This document shows, piece by piece, positions 18,191 to 25,878 of a stretch of DNA of 62,832 nt. The stretch comes from an uncultured Eubacteriales bacterium (lineage in GTDB: Bacteria > Bacillota > Clostridia > Oscillospirales > Oscillospiraceae). The position numbers were made by a program, and so were the translations under genes. Every line of letters starts with the position of its first letter. The first letter of the stretch is position 1. The stretch is taken from the NCBI GenBank assembly GCA_900544975.1, contig UQXI01000012.1, positions 1 through 62,832 on the forward strand, given 5' to 3'. The notes under the pieces were generated by a model, which did not search any database, was not told where the DNA came from, and saw only the letters and a program-made list of their open reading frames with translations.

Positions 18191-18654
18191 GACGATCTCC
18201 TCGCTTCCATCAGCTGGTCTGTATCCAACAGCAGTGTGACCGGCCCGTCGTTGACCGAAGTCACTTCCATATGGGCGCCAAATTTCCCATGCTGAGGCGG
18301 GAAGCCTCCCGCCCGGCACAGCTCCAGAAAACGCTCATACATCGCTTCGCCCAGCTCCGGCGGCGCAGCTTCCGTGAAGCTTGGGCGGCGGCCCTTCCGG
18401 CAATTGCCATAGAGCGTAAACTGGCTCACCACCAGAATCTGCCCCCCTACCTGCTCCAGCCCCAGGTTCATCTTCCCGTTTTCATCCTCAAACACCCGCA
18501 GGCCCAAGATTTTTTCCGCCAGAGCCTTACACTGTGCCTCTCCATCCTGGGGGCCCACCCCCAGGAGGATGAGAAATCCCCTTTCAATGGCTCCGATGGT
18601 GGTTCCCTCCACCTGCACAGAGGCAGAAGCCACCCTTGTCACCACAGCCCGCAT
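18187..18654 (-). CDS. dtd: D-aminoacyl-tRNA deacylase
   Basis: 155 residues from ATG 18654 (MRAVVTRVASASVQVEG). Signature SQFTLYGNCRKGRRPSF and the Gly-cisPro motif in SVNDGPVTLLLD are intact. Dtd releases D-amino acids (and glycine from tRNA-Ala) from tRNA. It lies between rel and the MBL gene, the usual Clostridia neighbourhood. An upstream open stretch to 18723 has no matching residues and is not counted. Confidence 0.95.
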   Translation of the reverse strand: MRAVVTRVASASVQVEGTTIGAIERGFLILLGVGPQDGEAQCKALAEKILGLRVFEDENGKMNLGLEQVGGQILVVSQFTLYGNCRKGRRPSFTEAAPPELGEAMYERFLELCRAGGFPPQHGKFGAHMEVTSVNDGPVTLLLDTDQLMEARRSS

Positions 18655-18733
18655 GGCTGCACTTCCTTTCCTGCGGCGCCTGCCGCTTGCTGACGCCGGT
18701 TCTCTCTGACTCCCATTTACCACGGGGCGCCTG

Positions 18734-20929
18734 TCAATTCTGGCCCCGCCGGGCGCCGACTACATCCCGGATATTCAAAAGCTTGGTCTGAATGGTATTG
18801 AGCTCCGCCACATCCTTCACCTCGAAAGACACCGTAAAGGTGCTGTGGCCCCCGGGCAGGTCCCGGCCTGTCAGCTCCTTGACCCGGACCCGGGCAGAGG
18901 TCATGACGGTGGCTACGTCCAGGAGCAACCCATCCCGGGTGGTGCAATCCAGCTCCAAGGTGGTGGTAAAGGGTTGATTCTCCTCCTGGGCCCAGCGAAC
19001 CCGGACCCAACGGGCAGCCTGGCGGGGATCCGTCCGGTTCTGGGCGTTGGGGCAGTCCGCCCGATGAATGGACACGCCAAAGCCCTTGGTGATAAAGCCC
19101 ACAATGGGATCCCCCGGCACCGGCGTGCAGCACTTGGCAAACTTGATCATGCAGGAGTCAATGTCCTCCACAATCACACCGTTGACGCTGTGCCGGTTTG
19201 GGTTGGGCGCGTCGGGATTGGTGCGCAGGGGGTTCACATTGCCGTCCCGGGTGGGATTTTGAATGCCCCGGGTGTACTTCAGCAGATCATCCCGGATCCG
19301 GCCCACCGCCTTGACGGCAGTCAGACCGCCATAGCCGATGGCGGCGTACAGGTCATCCAGGCAGTCAAAGCTCAGCTTCTTCAGCAGCTGAGCCAGGAGC
19401 TCGTCATCCTGCAAATCGGCGGGGTTGAAATTCATCCGCCGCATCTCGCTCTCAAAGCTGGCCCGGCCATGGACGATGTTCTCTTCCCGCTTCTCCCGCT
19501 TGTACCACTGCTTGATCTTGGAACGGGCCTGGTTGCTTTTACAAATATTCAGCCAATCCCGGCTGGGACCCTTGGCCGTTTTGGAGGTGAGAATCTCCAC
19601 AATGTCCCCATTGTGCAGCTCTGCGTCAAACCCGGCAATCCGGTTGTTGATTTTCGCCCCCACCATGGAGTTGCCCACGCCAGAGTGAATGGCATAGGCG
19701 AAGTCAATGGGGGTGGAACCGGCGGGGAGGTTGATCACATTGCCCCGGGGGGTAAACACAAAGACCTCGTCGTTGAACATATCCACCTTCAGGGAGTGGA
19801 CGTAATCCTCCGCATCGGTGTCCTGCTGGCTCTCCAGCAGGCGGCGGACCCATTCAAAGCTCTTCTCCTCTCCGCTGCCGGCGCCCCCCTGCTTGTATTT
19901 CCAATGGGCGGCAACGCCGTATTCCGCCGTCTGGTGCATTTCCCAGGTGCGGATCTGCACCTCAAAGGGAATGCCCTGGGAGCCGATGACCGTGGTGTGA
20001 AGGCTCTGGTACATATTGGGTTTGGGCGTAGAGATATAGTCCTTGAACCGGCCGGGCACCAGGTTAAACAGGTCATGAATGTGACCCAAAACATTGTAAC
20101 AATCGGGAATGGTATCCACAATGACCCGGAACGCATACAGGTCGTACAGTTCCTCTATGGTTTTGTTTTGGTCCTTCATTTTCCGGTAGATGGAGTACAC
20201 ATGCTTGATGCGGCCGTAAATGCTGCCGTGAATGCCCACCGCCGACAGGCGGGTGGTAATCCGGGACTGGATGCTCTTCATAAATGCCGCATCCTCTTCT
20301 TCATGGGCCTGGAGATAGTCCACAATCCCGTTATACCCCTCCGGGTCTAAATATTTGAGGCTGCTGTCCTCCAGCTCCCACTTGACCTTCTGCATACCCA
20401 GACGGTGCGCCAGGGGGGCATAGATGTCCATGGTCTCCATAGACTTGGAAATTTGCTTGGCGGGAGTCTGGAACTGCATGGTCCGAGTATTGTGCAGCCG
20501 GTCGGCGATTTTGATGAGGATGACCCGAATGTCCTTGCTCATGGCCATGAACATCTTCCGCAGATTCTCCATCTGCTGCTCTTCCAGCGTGGAATATTCC
20601 ACCCGGGTCAGCTTGGTAACGCCCTCCACCAGCTCCGCCACCACCTGGCCAAACCGCTTGGCAATCTCATCGTGGGTGCTGGGGGTATCCTCAATGCAGT
20701 CGTGCAGCAGCGCGCCTAAAATGGCGTCGGTATCCAGGCCCATCTCCGCCACAATCTCCGCCACTGCCAGGGGGTGGATGATATAGGGGGAACCATCCTT
20801 CCGCAACTGCCCCTCGTGCTGCTCCTTGGCATAGCGCACCGCCTGGTCAATGAGCTCCATATCTGCCCCTGGCATACACTTCAGAATGGTGCGCCGCATG
20901 GACTCATAATGCTCGGCAAAGGTTTCCAT
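18734..20929 (-). CDS. rel: Bifunctional (p)ppGpp synthetase/hydrolase
   Basis: 731 residues. HD hydrolase domain (HPLAVAEIVAEMG, LLHDCIEDTPSTHDE and KIADRLHNTRTM, residues about 50-150), synthetase domain (GRIKHVYSIYRKM, EVQIRTWEMHQTAEYGVAAHWKYK, about 240-340), TGS (VFVFTPRGNVINLPAGSTPIDFAYAIHS), zinc-finger/helical part (FAKCCTPVPGDPI) and a C-terminal ACT domain. All catalytic regions look intact, so it should both make and break the alarmone. It begins 4 bases after the recJ stop and is probably co-transcribed with it. Confidence 0.96.
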   Translation of the reverse strand: METFAEHYESMRRTILKCMPGADMELIDQAVRYAKEQHEGQLRKDGSPYIIHPLAVAEIVAEMGLDTDAILGALLHDCIEDTPSTHDEIAKRFGQVVAELVEGVTKLTRVEYSTLEEQQMENLRKMFMAMSKDIRVILIKIADRLHNTRTMQFQTPAKQISKSMETMDIYAPLAHRLGMQKVKWELEDSSLKYLDPEGYNGIVDYLQAHEEEDAAFMKSIQSRITTRLSAVGIHGSIYGRIKHVYSIYRKMKDQNKTIEELYDLYAFRVIVDTIPDCYNVLGHIHDLFNLVPGRFKDYISTPKPNMYQSLHTTVIGSQGIPFEVQIRTWEMHQTAEYGVAAHWKYKQGGAGSGEEKSFEWVRRLLESQQDTDAEDYVHSLKVDMFNDEVFVFTPRGNVINLPAGSTPIDFAYAIHSGVGNSMVGAKINNRIAGFDAELHNGDIVEILTSKTAKGPSRDWLNICKSNQARSKIKQWYKREKREENIVHGRASFESEMRRMNFNPADLQDDELLAQLLKKLSFDCLDDLYAAIGYGGLTAVKAVGRIRDDLLKYTRGIQNPTRDGNVNPLRTNPDAPNPNRHSVNGVIVEDIDSCMIKFAKCCTPVPGDPIVGFITKGFGVSIHRADCPNAQNRTDPRQAARWVRVRWAQEENQPFTTTLELDCTTRDGLLLDVATVMTSARVRVKELTGRDLPGGHSTFTVSFEVKDVAELNTIQTKLLNIRDVVGARRGQN

Positions 20930-20933
20930 GAAA

Positions 20934-22979
20934 TCAGCTCTCTTTCAACTGCTGTAGATACCGCATGGTGTCGCTCTGTGTGAGATCAGCCTTCGGAGCT
21001 CCCGCAGTCAAGGTGATGGTGATAAATTTATGCTGCCGCTCCAGGGTGAGAAGCCCACCCTCCTGGAAAATATCCAGGCAGGTAAGCAGCTGAGACAGCC
21101 CCAGGGGCCTGCCGGTGCCGCGGACAATCTTCCGGCACAGGCACACCGGCTCCACCTGAAACCGTGGACCGCAGGCGGACAGATACCGCCAGACATCCCC
21201 CAAAGCCTGCCGCTCTGGCATCAGCTCCGCCACTTCCTCCGGCGCCAGGGTCCGGTCTGCCAGGCGGTGGTAGGGGGATTCGTCATCCGGGCAAGGGCAC
21301 GGACAGCTGGGCCGGACGTCCAAAAGGTTCACCTGGACTGAGCGGTTCCCCCGGAATTCATTGATTTGCAGGGTGCAGGCAAGGTCCACCAGCTCCCCCT
21401 CGGAAATATCCAGACTTTCCGCCGTAGCGGAAAAACAAATGGCATTGAGCCAGATACGCCCCTGGCGCAGCCGCAGGCGCAGATGCCGGCCGCCGCCCAC
21501 TGGCGTCAGATGCTCAATCTGAAGATGCTCCAGCAAGAACACCGGACGCGGACATCCCGCCCCGCAGGGCTCCATGGACGACAGGGCCTCCACATTGGCC
21601 ATGGTCAGCAGCTCCGCAGGCACGGCGCAGTCCACGCGCAGAAGCGTCCGCAGGCCGCTTTTGTGATAATAGTTCCGGGCCAGTTGGCACACCGCCTCCC
21701 GGAAGGCCGGAATGTTCTCCTCTAAAATGGTGAAGCCCGCCGCCAGCTCATGACCTCCATAGCTCTCCAGCAGATCCGACAGCTGGGTCAGGGAGGCAAA
21801 CAAGTTGAAGCCGCCATAAGAACGGGAGCTGGCCTTCCCCTTCTCCCCCTCCAGGCAAATGAGGAAGGTAGGGCAGCAGAATTCCTCTGCCATGCGGGAG
21901 GCCACAATGCCCACAACCCCCTGGTGCCAGCTGGAGCTGGCCAGCACAATGGCCTCCGGGGCCTGTTGCCCGTCCAGCATTTCCTTGGCCTGGCGGTGAA
22001 TCTCCAACTCAATGTCCTGCCGCTGCTTATTGAGGCTGCACAACCGGCTGGCCACTTCCTCGCCCCGGGCTGGGTCCTGGGTGAAAAACAGATCCATGGC
22101 CAGATCAATTTCCCCCATCCGCCCGGCAGCGTTGATTCGGGGCGCCAGAACAAAGCCAACAGAGCCGGCGTTCAGATTCTTCGCATCACAGCCCGCCTGG
22201 GCCATCAAGCTCTGCAGGCCAGGCCGCTGGGTCTGGCGCAGGGACGCAAGGCCCCGGGCCACAAAGGTCCGGTTCTCCCCTCGCAACGGCATCACATCGG
22301 CCACTGTTCCCAGGCAAACCAGGTCGGCATATTCCGCCAGGACCGCCTCCTGATCGCCTGCCAGCGCCGCTGCCAGCTTAAACGCCACCCCGACTCCGGA
22401 GAGGTTCTTGTGGGGATAGCTGTCGTCCTTCCTGTGGGGGTCCACCACAGCCACAGCCCGGGGCAGGGATTTCTTGCACTCATGATGATCTGTGACAATG
22501 AGATCCACACCCAGCGCCCGGCACAGCGCCGCCTCTTTCACCGCCGTAATTCCGCAGTCCACCGTGACAATCAGAGTCACCCCCTGCCCAGCCAGAAGCC
22601 GGACTGCCGCCTGGTTCAGGCCGTAGCCCTCCCCGAGCCGTCCTGGGATGTAGGTCTGGCAATCCGCCCCCCGTTTCCGGAGAAAGTCCGTCAACAGGCA
22701 GGTGGCAGTGACGCCATCCACATCATAATCCCCAAAAACCGCCATACGCTCCCCACACTCCAGGGCCTGGGCAATTCGGTCCCTGGCCGCAGCCATATCG
22801 GCCATCAGCAGGGGATCTGCCAGGGAAGCATGACAGTCTAAATATTCATTTGCACGCTCTGGGTCATCCATACCCCGCCCTGCCAAGACCATGGCCGTTA
22901 AGGGAGAATAACCAGCTTCCATCAATGCACGCACCGCTCCAGCTTCTGGCTGGGCGACGTTCCATGTTCTGTATTTCAC
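20934..22979 (-). CDS. recJ: Single-strand DNA exonuclease RecJ
   Basis: About 681 residues. DHH motifs: VFGDYDVDGVTATCLL, VDCGITAVKEA, VTDHHECKKSLP and VDPHRKDDSYP; DHHA1 with the Gly-Gly motif ESYGGHELAAGF; then a C-terminal OB-like region. I chose the GTG at 22979 (MKYRTWNV, the common RecJ start); the ATG at 22991 is equally in frame. The longer open frame to 23210 is excluded because a strong promoter (23014-23042) lies inside it. RecJ degrades single strands 5' to 3' in recombination and repair. First gene of the recJ-rel-dtd-MBL-hemZ run. Confidence 0.93.
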   Translation of the reverse strand: MKYRTWNVAQPEAGAVRALMEAGYSPLTAMVLAGRGMDDPERANEYLDCHASLADPLLMADMAAARDRIAQALECGERMAVFGDYDVDGVTATCLLTDFLRKRGADCQTYIPGRLGEGYGLNQAAVRLLAGQGVTLIVTVDCGITAVKEAALCRALGVDLIVTDHHECKKSLPRAVAVVDPHRKDDSYPHKNLSGVGVAFKLAAALAGDQEAVLAEYADLVCLGTVADVMPLRGENRTFVARGLASLRQTQRPGLQSLMAQAGCDAKNLNAGSVGFVLAPRINAAGRMGEIDLAMDLFFTQDPARGEEVASRLCSLNKQRQDIELEIHRQAKEMLDGQQAPEAIVLASSSWHQGVVGIVASRMAEEFCCPTFLICLEGEKGKASSRSYGGFNLFASLTQLSDLLESYGGHELAAGFTILEENIPAFREAVCQLARNYYHKSGLRTLLRVDCAVPAELLTMANVEALSSMEPCGAGCPRPVFLLEHLQIEHLTPVGGGRHLRLRLRQGRIWLNAICFSATAESLDISEGELVDLACTLQINEFRGNRSVQVNLLDVRPSCPCPCPDDESPYHRLADRTLAPEEVAELMPERQALGDVWRYLSACGPRFQVEPVCLCRKIVRGTGRPLGLSQLLTCLDIFQEGGLLTLERQHKFITITLTAGAPKADLTQSDTMRYLQQLKES

Positions 22980-23013
22980 CGCAATCCACATCCATATTTT
23001 TTCATTTCTGCTT

Positions 23014-23042
23014 ATTATAACAAATCCTCCTCCTGAGTACAA
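23014..23042 (-). promoter_or_regulatory. Promoter of recJ-rel
   Basis: On the minus strand TTGTAC (23037-23042), 17 bases, TATAAT (23014-23019). The predicted start of transcription leaves a very short leader before the recJ start codon, which rules out the longer recJ frame. The rest of the gap to 23225 shows nothing clear. Confidence 0.75.
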
Positions 23043-23225
23043 TAGAAATCTGCACGCTTTCGGCCCCTCTGCAGGAAAATTTCTTGAAAAAGGGACACTT
23101 TCGGTCTCCCAGCAGCGCTTGACCACCTCTGCATCCGAAATTTCGTCCCCGGTACATCCAGCTGTCCCTGTCATATGACTGGGACAAACCGTCATGCTTT
23201 TTCGCTGCATCGCGCAAAAACAAAC

Positions 23226-23254
23226 TTGCTTTTTTCGCGGTGATGTAGTACAAT
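23226..23254 (+). promoter_or_regulatory. Promoter of the lipoprotein gene
   Basis: TTGCTT (23226-23231), 17 bases, TACAAT (23249-23254), 42 bases before the start codon at 23296. Confidence 0.65.
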
Positions 23255-23295
23255 TTCAACAGAAATCCTCAAAAAAGGAAAAAGGAGAAATACAT

Positions 23296-24348
23296 ATGAA
23301 ACAAGGAAAACGGCTTCTCGCACTGGCCCTGACGCTGCTTCTGGCACTGGGTCTGTTTGCCGGCTGCCAATCGAAAACACCGCCTGCAACAGAGCCCTCT
23401 ACGGAACCCGCCACAGAACCCCCTACTGAAGCCCCTACAGAGGCCCCAACCGAAGCCCCCACAGAACCCGCAACAGAGCCGGAGGATCCCGTGAAAGACA
23501 TGTTCCTCCAAGAGCCCGATGGCTTCTTCCTTGACACCTCCACTGGATTCCTCCGCGCCCCCGATTTCCCCAATGACGCATCCTACATCAGCGTCATTCC
23601 CTCAGCGCAGGACACGGCCGTCCTGGAGATGAATGTGGAACAGTACGAGGCCGCTCTCAAACTGAGTTTCGCTGCCATGGGGCAGGGTGCGGAAGTCACC
23701 GTAGAGTCCGTGGAAAAAGTGGAAGTGGACGGCTACCCCGCCATGAAGTCGGTGTCCCATATGACCGTCTCCGACATTTCCTTCCACATCACCGATTATC
23801 AAATCGTAGCCAGCCAGAACTATTCCATTACCTTTGCAGACGCCACCACAGACGGCGCCTGGGCCGATGCCTTTGCCACAGCGGCTGCCTCCATTGACCT
23901 CCTGAAGGAAGGCGAATATGCAACGGCCGACTTCAGCAATCTGACCCAGTATGAGCTGTCCTGTGGCCTGAGCCTCTACGCCATGGATGGCCTGACAGAA
24001 GGAGAGATGGAAGATGTAGACGGTTACCTGGAAAGCGACGATGTCTACTTCTTCGCCACCCACGACTCCAAGGAATCGCTGCTGGACATCGGCTACAGCA
24101 GCTTGAATCTGAGCCAGTACTCCAAGTTGGTTTCCGAGGCCTATGAGTTAGACGAATTCACCACCGACAATCTAGGTAACCTCTTCGTCATGAATACCGA
24201 GACTACAGACGCCGGAGAAATCTTCTACTACTTCACTGTCATAAAGGGCACGGATGGCTTCTGGACCTGCTACTTTGCCTGCTACAGCGAGCTCATGCCC
24301 TATTACCTCAGCGCCTTCTCCATCTGGGCCAGCAGCATCACTGCGTAA
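23296..24348 (+). CDS. Surface lipoprotein with Thr-Glu-Pro linker
   Basis: 350 residues from ATG 23296, with AAAGGAG 8 bases upstream. Signal peptide with lipobox LFAGC (Cys24), then a low-complexity linker of repeated TEPATEP/TEAP units to about residue 65, then a globular domain with no recognised family. The upstream in-frame Met at 23194 precedes the promoter and is excluded. The protein should be anchored to the outer face of the membrane, the linker lifting the domain into the wall. Function unknown. Single gene with its own promoter and downstream hairpin. Confidence 0.8.
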   Translation: MKQGKRLLALALTLLLALGLFAGCQSKTPPATEPSTEPATEPPTEAPTEAPTEAPTEPATEPEDPVKDMFLQEPDGFFLDTSTGFLRAPDFPNDASYISVIPSAQDTAVLEMNVEQYEAALKLSFAAMGQGAEVTVESVEKVEVDGYPAMKSVSHMTVSDISFHITDYQIVASQNYSITFADATTDGAWADAFATAAASIDLLKEGEYATADFSNLTQYELSCGLSLYAMDGLTEGEMEDVDGYLESDDVYFFATHDSKESLLDIGYSSLNLSQYSKLVSEAYELDEFTTDNLGNLFVMNTETTDAGEIFYYFTVIKGTDGFWTCYFACYSELMPYYLSAFSIWASSITA

Positions 24349-24358
24349 TGTTTCTCCT

Positions 24359-24458
24359 GGGCCTGTTGCAAAGCGGAACGGTCAAGACCGTTCCCTACAG
24401 GATCTTGCGCAGGATGCTGTAGAGGCAAGTCTTGGCCTGGCTGTTTTGCAACAGGCCC
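24359..24458 (+). terminator. Composite hairpin with a REP element inside
   Basis: Outer arms 24359-24372 and 24445-24458 (14 pairs, containing GCCTGTTGCAAA) enclose 72 bases, and are followed by CGCTTTCTTCCC. A REP palindrome fills the left part of the loop. Probably the lipoprotein terminator, split by an insertion. Confidence 0.6.
24375..24398 (-). repeat. REP element type B, copy 1
   Basis: On the minus strand GTAG (24395-24398) is followed by GGAACGGTC-TT-GACCGTTCC. A weaker GTAG-headed inverted partner follows at about 24419-24440, giving a BIME-like pair. Confidence 0.75.
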
Positions 24459-24502
24459 GCTTTCTTCCCTGTCAGAAAAATAGAAAATCTTGAAATTGGG
24501 GC

Positions 24503-24530
24503 TTGATTTTTTTGAAAACTCTGGTATAAT
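24503..24530 (+). promoter_or_regulatory. Promoter of tRNA-Val
   Basis: TTGATT (24503-24508), 16 bases, TATAAT (24525-24530), 16 bases before the tRNA. Confidence 0.7.
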
Positions 24531-24546
24531 AAGCCTCGTTCGGTAC

Positions 24547-24623
24547 GGAGGCTTAGCTCAGCTGGTTAGAGCGCTTGCTTCACACGCAAGAGGTCACTGG
24601 TTCGAGTCCAGTAGTCTCCACCA
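24547..24623 (+). tRNA. tRNA-Val (anticodon CAC)
   Basis: 77 bases including an encoded CCA. The acceptor stem GGAGGCT pairs with AGTCTCC (one G-U), the D arm has AGCTCAGCTGGTTAGAGC, the anticodon loop reads CTTCACACG with CAC at the centre, and the T arm contains GGTTCGAGTCC. Reads GUG codons. It stands alone with its own promoter and terminator. Confidence 0.97.
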
Positions 24624-24633
24624 CACTTGAGAA

Positions 24634-24674
24634 ATTCGAACCTAATCCTGATAGGAAGTGGGTTCGGATTTTTC
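24634..24674 (+). terminator. Terminator of tRNA-Val
   Basis: CGAACC pairs with GGTTCG around an imperfect inner stem, followed by GATTTTTCG. Confidence 0.7.
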
Positions 24675-24706
24675 GTCTTTATTGAGGATATCGGCAAGGT
24701 ATACGG

Positions 24707-24737
24707 GCAAGGGGGAAGCTGGACGCTTTCCCCTTGC
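24707..24737 (-). terminator. Stem-loop downstream of tetR
   Basis: GCAAGGGGGAAGC (24707-24719) against GCTTTCCCCTTGC (24725-24737), 13 pairs with one G-T. No T-run follows on either strand, so termination is only likely. Confidence 0.45.
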
Positions 24738-24758
24738 TCGTCATTTTGATTCCTGCCG

Positions 24759-25337
24759 CTAGCCCTCTTGCAGGCCGAGGAAGATTCCCTCCAGTGACCG
24801 CCGCACCGTGACGGACAAATACCGGACGATTTCATCGCGATCTTGCCGCCGGTGATTTTTGAGCCAATCCACAAAGATCCCCGCCAGGGCCTCAGTGAAA
24901 AATTCTGTTAAAAAGCGCTTATAGGGAGGGTCCAAAGTAACGGCAAATTTTTCTTCCGCGCTGCTGATGAGGGATTCGCCCGCGCCGATAAAATCAGCAT
25001 AGAGAAAGCGTTTCATCTCATCTAGACCAATGGAGTCTAGAGCGCAGTTAAGAATGTGGTCATTGTTTTCAATATAATCTACCACAAAGATAATGGCGTC
25101 CTCATAGTCCACGAGCAGATCGAAGTTCCGCACAACTTCAATCGCCTCCTCCTGCAGCATCCAGTGCAGGAGCGCATAAATATCCTCAAAGTGATAGTAA
25201 AAGGTCTTCCGATTCATATTACAGTCCTGGATGATCTCGCTGACCGTGATTTTTGAAAACGGCTTCTTTCCCATAATTCTTTTCAGAGATGCGGCAAACG
25301 TCCTTTTCGTTTGCAGAGAAATGTCTTCACGTTTCAT
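24759..25337 (-). CDS. TetR/AcrR-family regulator
   Basis: 192 residues. The N-terminal helix-turn-helix is TKRTFAASLKRIMGKKPFSKITVSEIIQDCNMNRKTFYYHFEDIYAL in outline (key residues K36-Y45 region TFYYHFED). The C-terminal part resembles the TetR_C_8-type ligand domain. It is divergent from the small-protein/MMPL/heptad-repeat genes, and a long inverted repeat (25396-25440) lies between them, overlapping its own -35 box. It most likely represses itself and the exporter genes until a small hydrophobic inducer binds. Confidence 0.92.
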   Translation of the reverse strand: MKREDISLQTKRTFAASLKRIMGKKPFSKITVSEIIQDCNMNRKTFYYHFEDIYALLHWMLQEEAIEVVRNFDLLVDYEDAIIFVVDYIENNDHILNCALDSIGLDEMKRFLYADFIGAGESLISSAEEKFAVTLDPPYKRFLTEFFTEALAGIFVDWLKNHRRQDRDEIVRYLSVTVRRSLEGIFLGLQEG

Positions 25338-25371
25338 TTACATGCCTCCCACGGTGGCGCTGTCTGTCCTT

Positions 25372-25401
25372 ATTATAAGCGCATATCCCCTTTTGTTTCA
25401 A
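25372..25401 (-). promoter_or_regulatory. Promoter of tetR
   Basis: On the minus strand TTGAAA (25396-25401), 18 bases, TATAAT (25372-25377). The -35 lies in the outer arm of the neighbouring inverted repeat. Confidence 0.65.
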
Positions 25402-25440
25402 CCGTCAAGACCGGACAAATGTCCGGTCTTTGTGGTTGAA
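25396..25440. promoter_or_regulatory. Candidate TetR operator (nested inverted repeat)
   Basis: Core AAGACCGGACA / TGTCCGGTCTT at 25407-25430, near-perfect; outer arms TTCAACC and GGTTGAA extend it to 25396-25440. The size of the core (24 bases) suits a TetR dimer or pair of dimers. Two direct copies of CCGGTTTGACCG (25459-25470, 25488-25499) follow and may be further sites or belong to the rightward promoter. Confidence 0.6.
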
Positions 25441-25566
25441 GCAGGCCATCAAACTGCCCCGGTTTGACCGACATTCCACAAACAGGGCCGGTTTGACCGT
25501 TTTCTTTTCCCTCCGTTTCCGCTATCCTTTGCTCTGGACAAAACAAAGCCAAAGGAGGTACCTGAT

Positions 25567-25878
25567 GTGTCAGAGCAAAACTATCAAATTGTCATGCACA
25601 CGCCTTTAGGCCTGCGGTACGGCTCCATGTGCTGCCGCATTACAGGCGGAAACATGGAGGGGACCATCAGCCTCATGGGGCATACACAGCCCTTTCGAGG
25701 CACGATTGCCGCCGACGGGAGCTGCCGGATCGAGGGGAAGATCGCCACCCTGATGCGACCGATTTCCTACTGTGGCAGCGGCAAAATAACCGGGGATACC
25801 CTGCGCTTGTCCATACAGGGAGAACGAAGATCCTACAACATCAACGGTTCCCTCTGCGGCCTGGAGGAGAAGCTATGA
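25567..25878 (+). CDS. Hypothetical protein, 103 aa, coupled to the MMPL gene
   Basis: Begins with GTG at 25567, 7 bases after AGGAGGT; the ATG two bases earlier is in another frame. The protein is small, rich in Gly, Ser and Thr, without a signal peptide, and looks like a beta-strand barrel (repeated GTISLMG, GTIAADG, GKITGDTLRL). No family recognised. Its stop overlaps the MMPL start (ATGA), so it is co-translated with the exporter and probably serves it. Confidence 0.7.
   Translation: MSEQNYQIVMHTPLGLRYGSMCCRITGGNMEGTISLMGHTQPFRGTIAADGSCRIEGKIATLMRPISYCGSGKITGDTLRLSIQGERRSYNINGSLCGLEEKL

Noticed and set aside
18845..20350. Plus-strand open frame of 501 codons
   Set aside because: Antisense to rel, no motif.
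22992..23210. N-terminal extension of RecJ
   Set aside because: A strong promoter for recJ lies inside it, and RecJ proteins normally start at the MKYRTWNV-like position.
24566..24874. Minus-strand open frame of 102 codons ending in a WTRTSDLLRVKQAL-like peptide
   Set aside because: It is the antisense of tRNA-Val plus its terminator; this peptide is a well-known artefact of translating the reverse strand of a tRNA.
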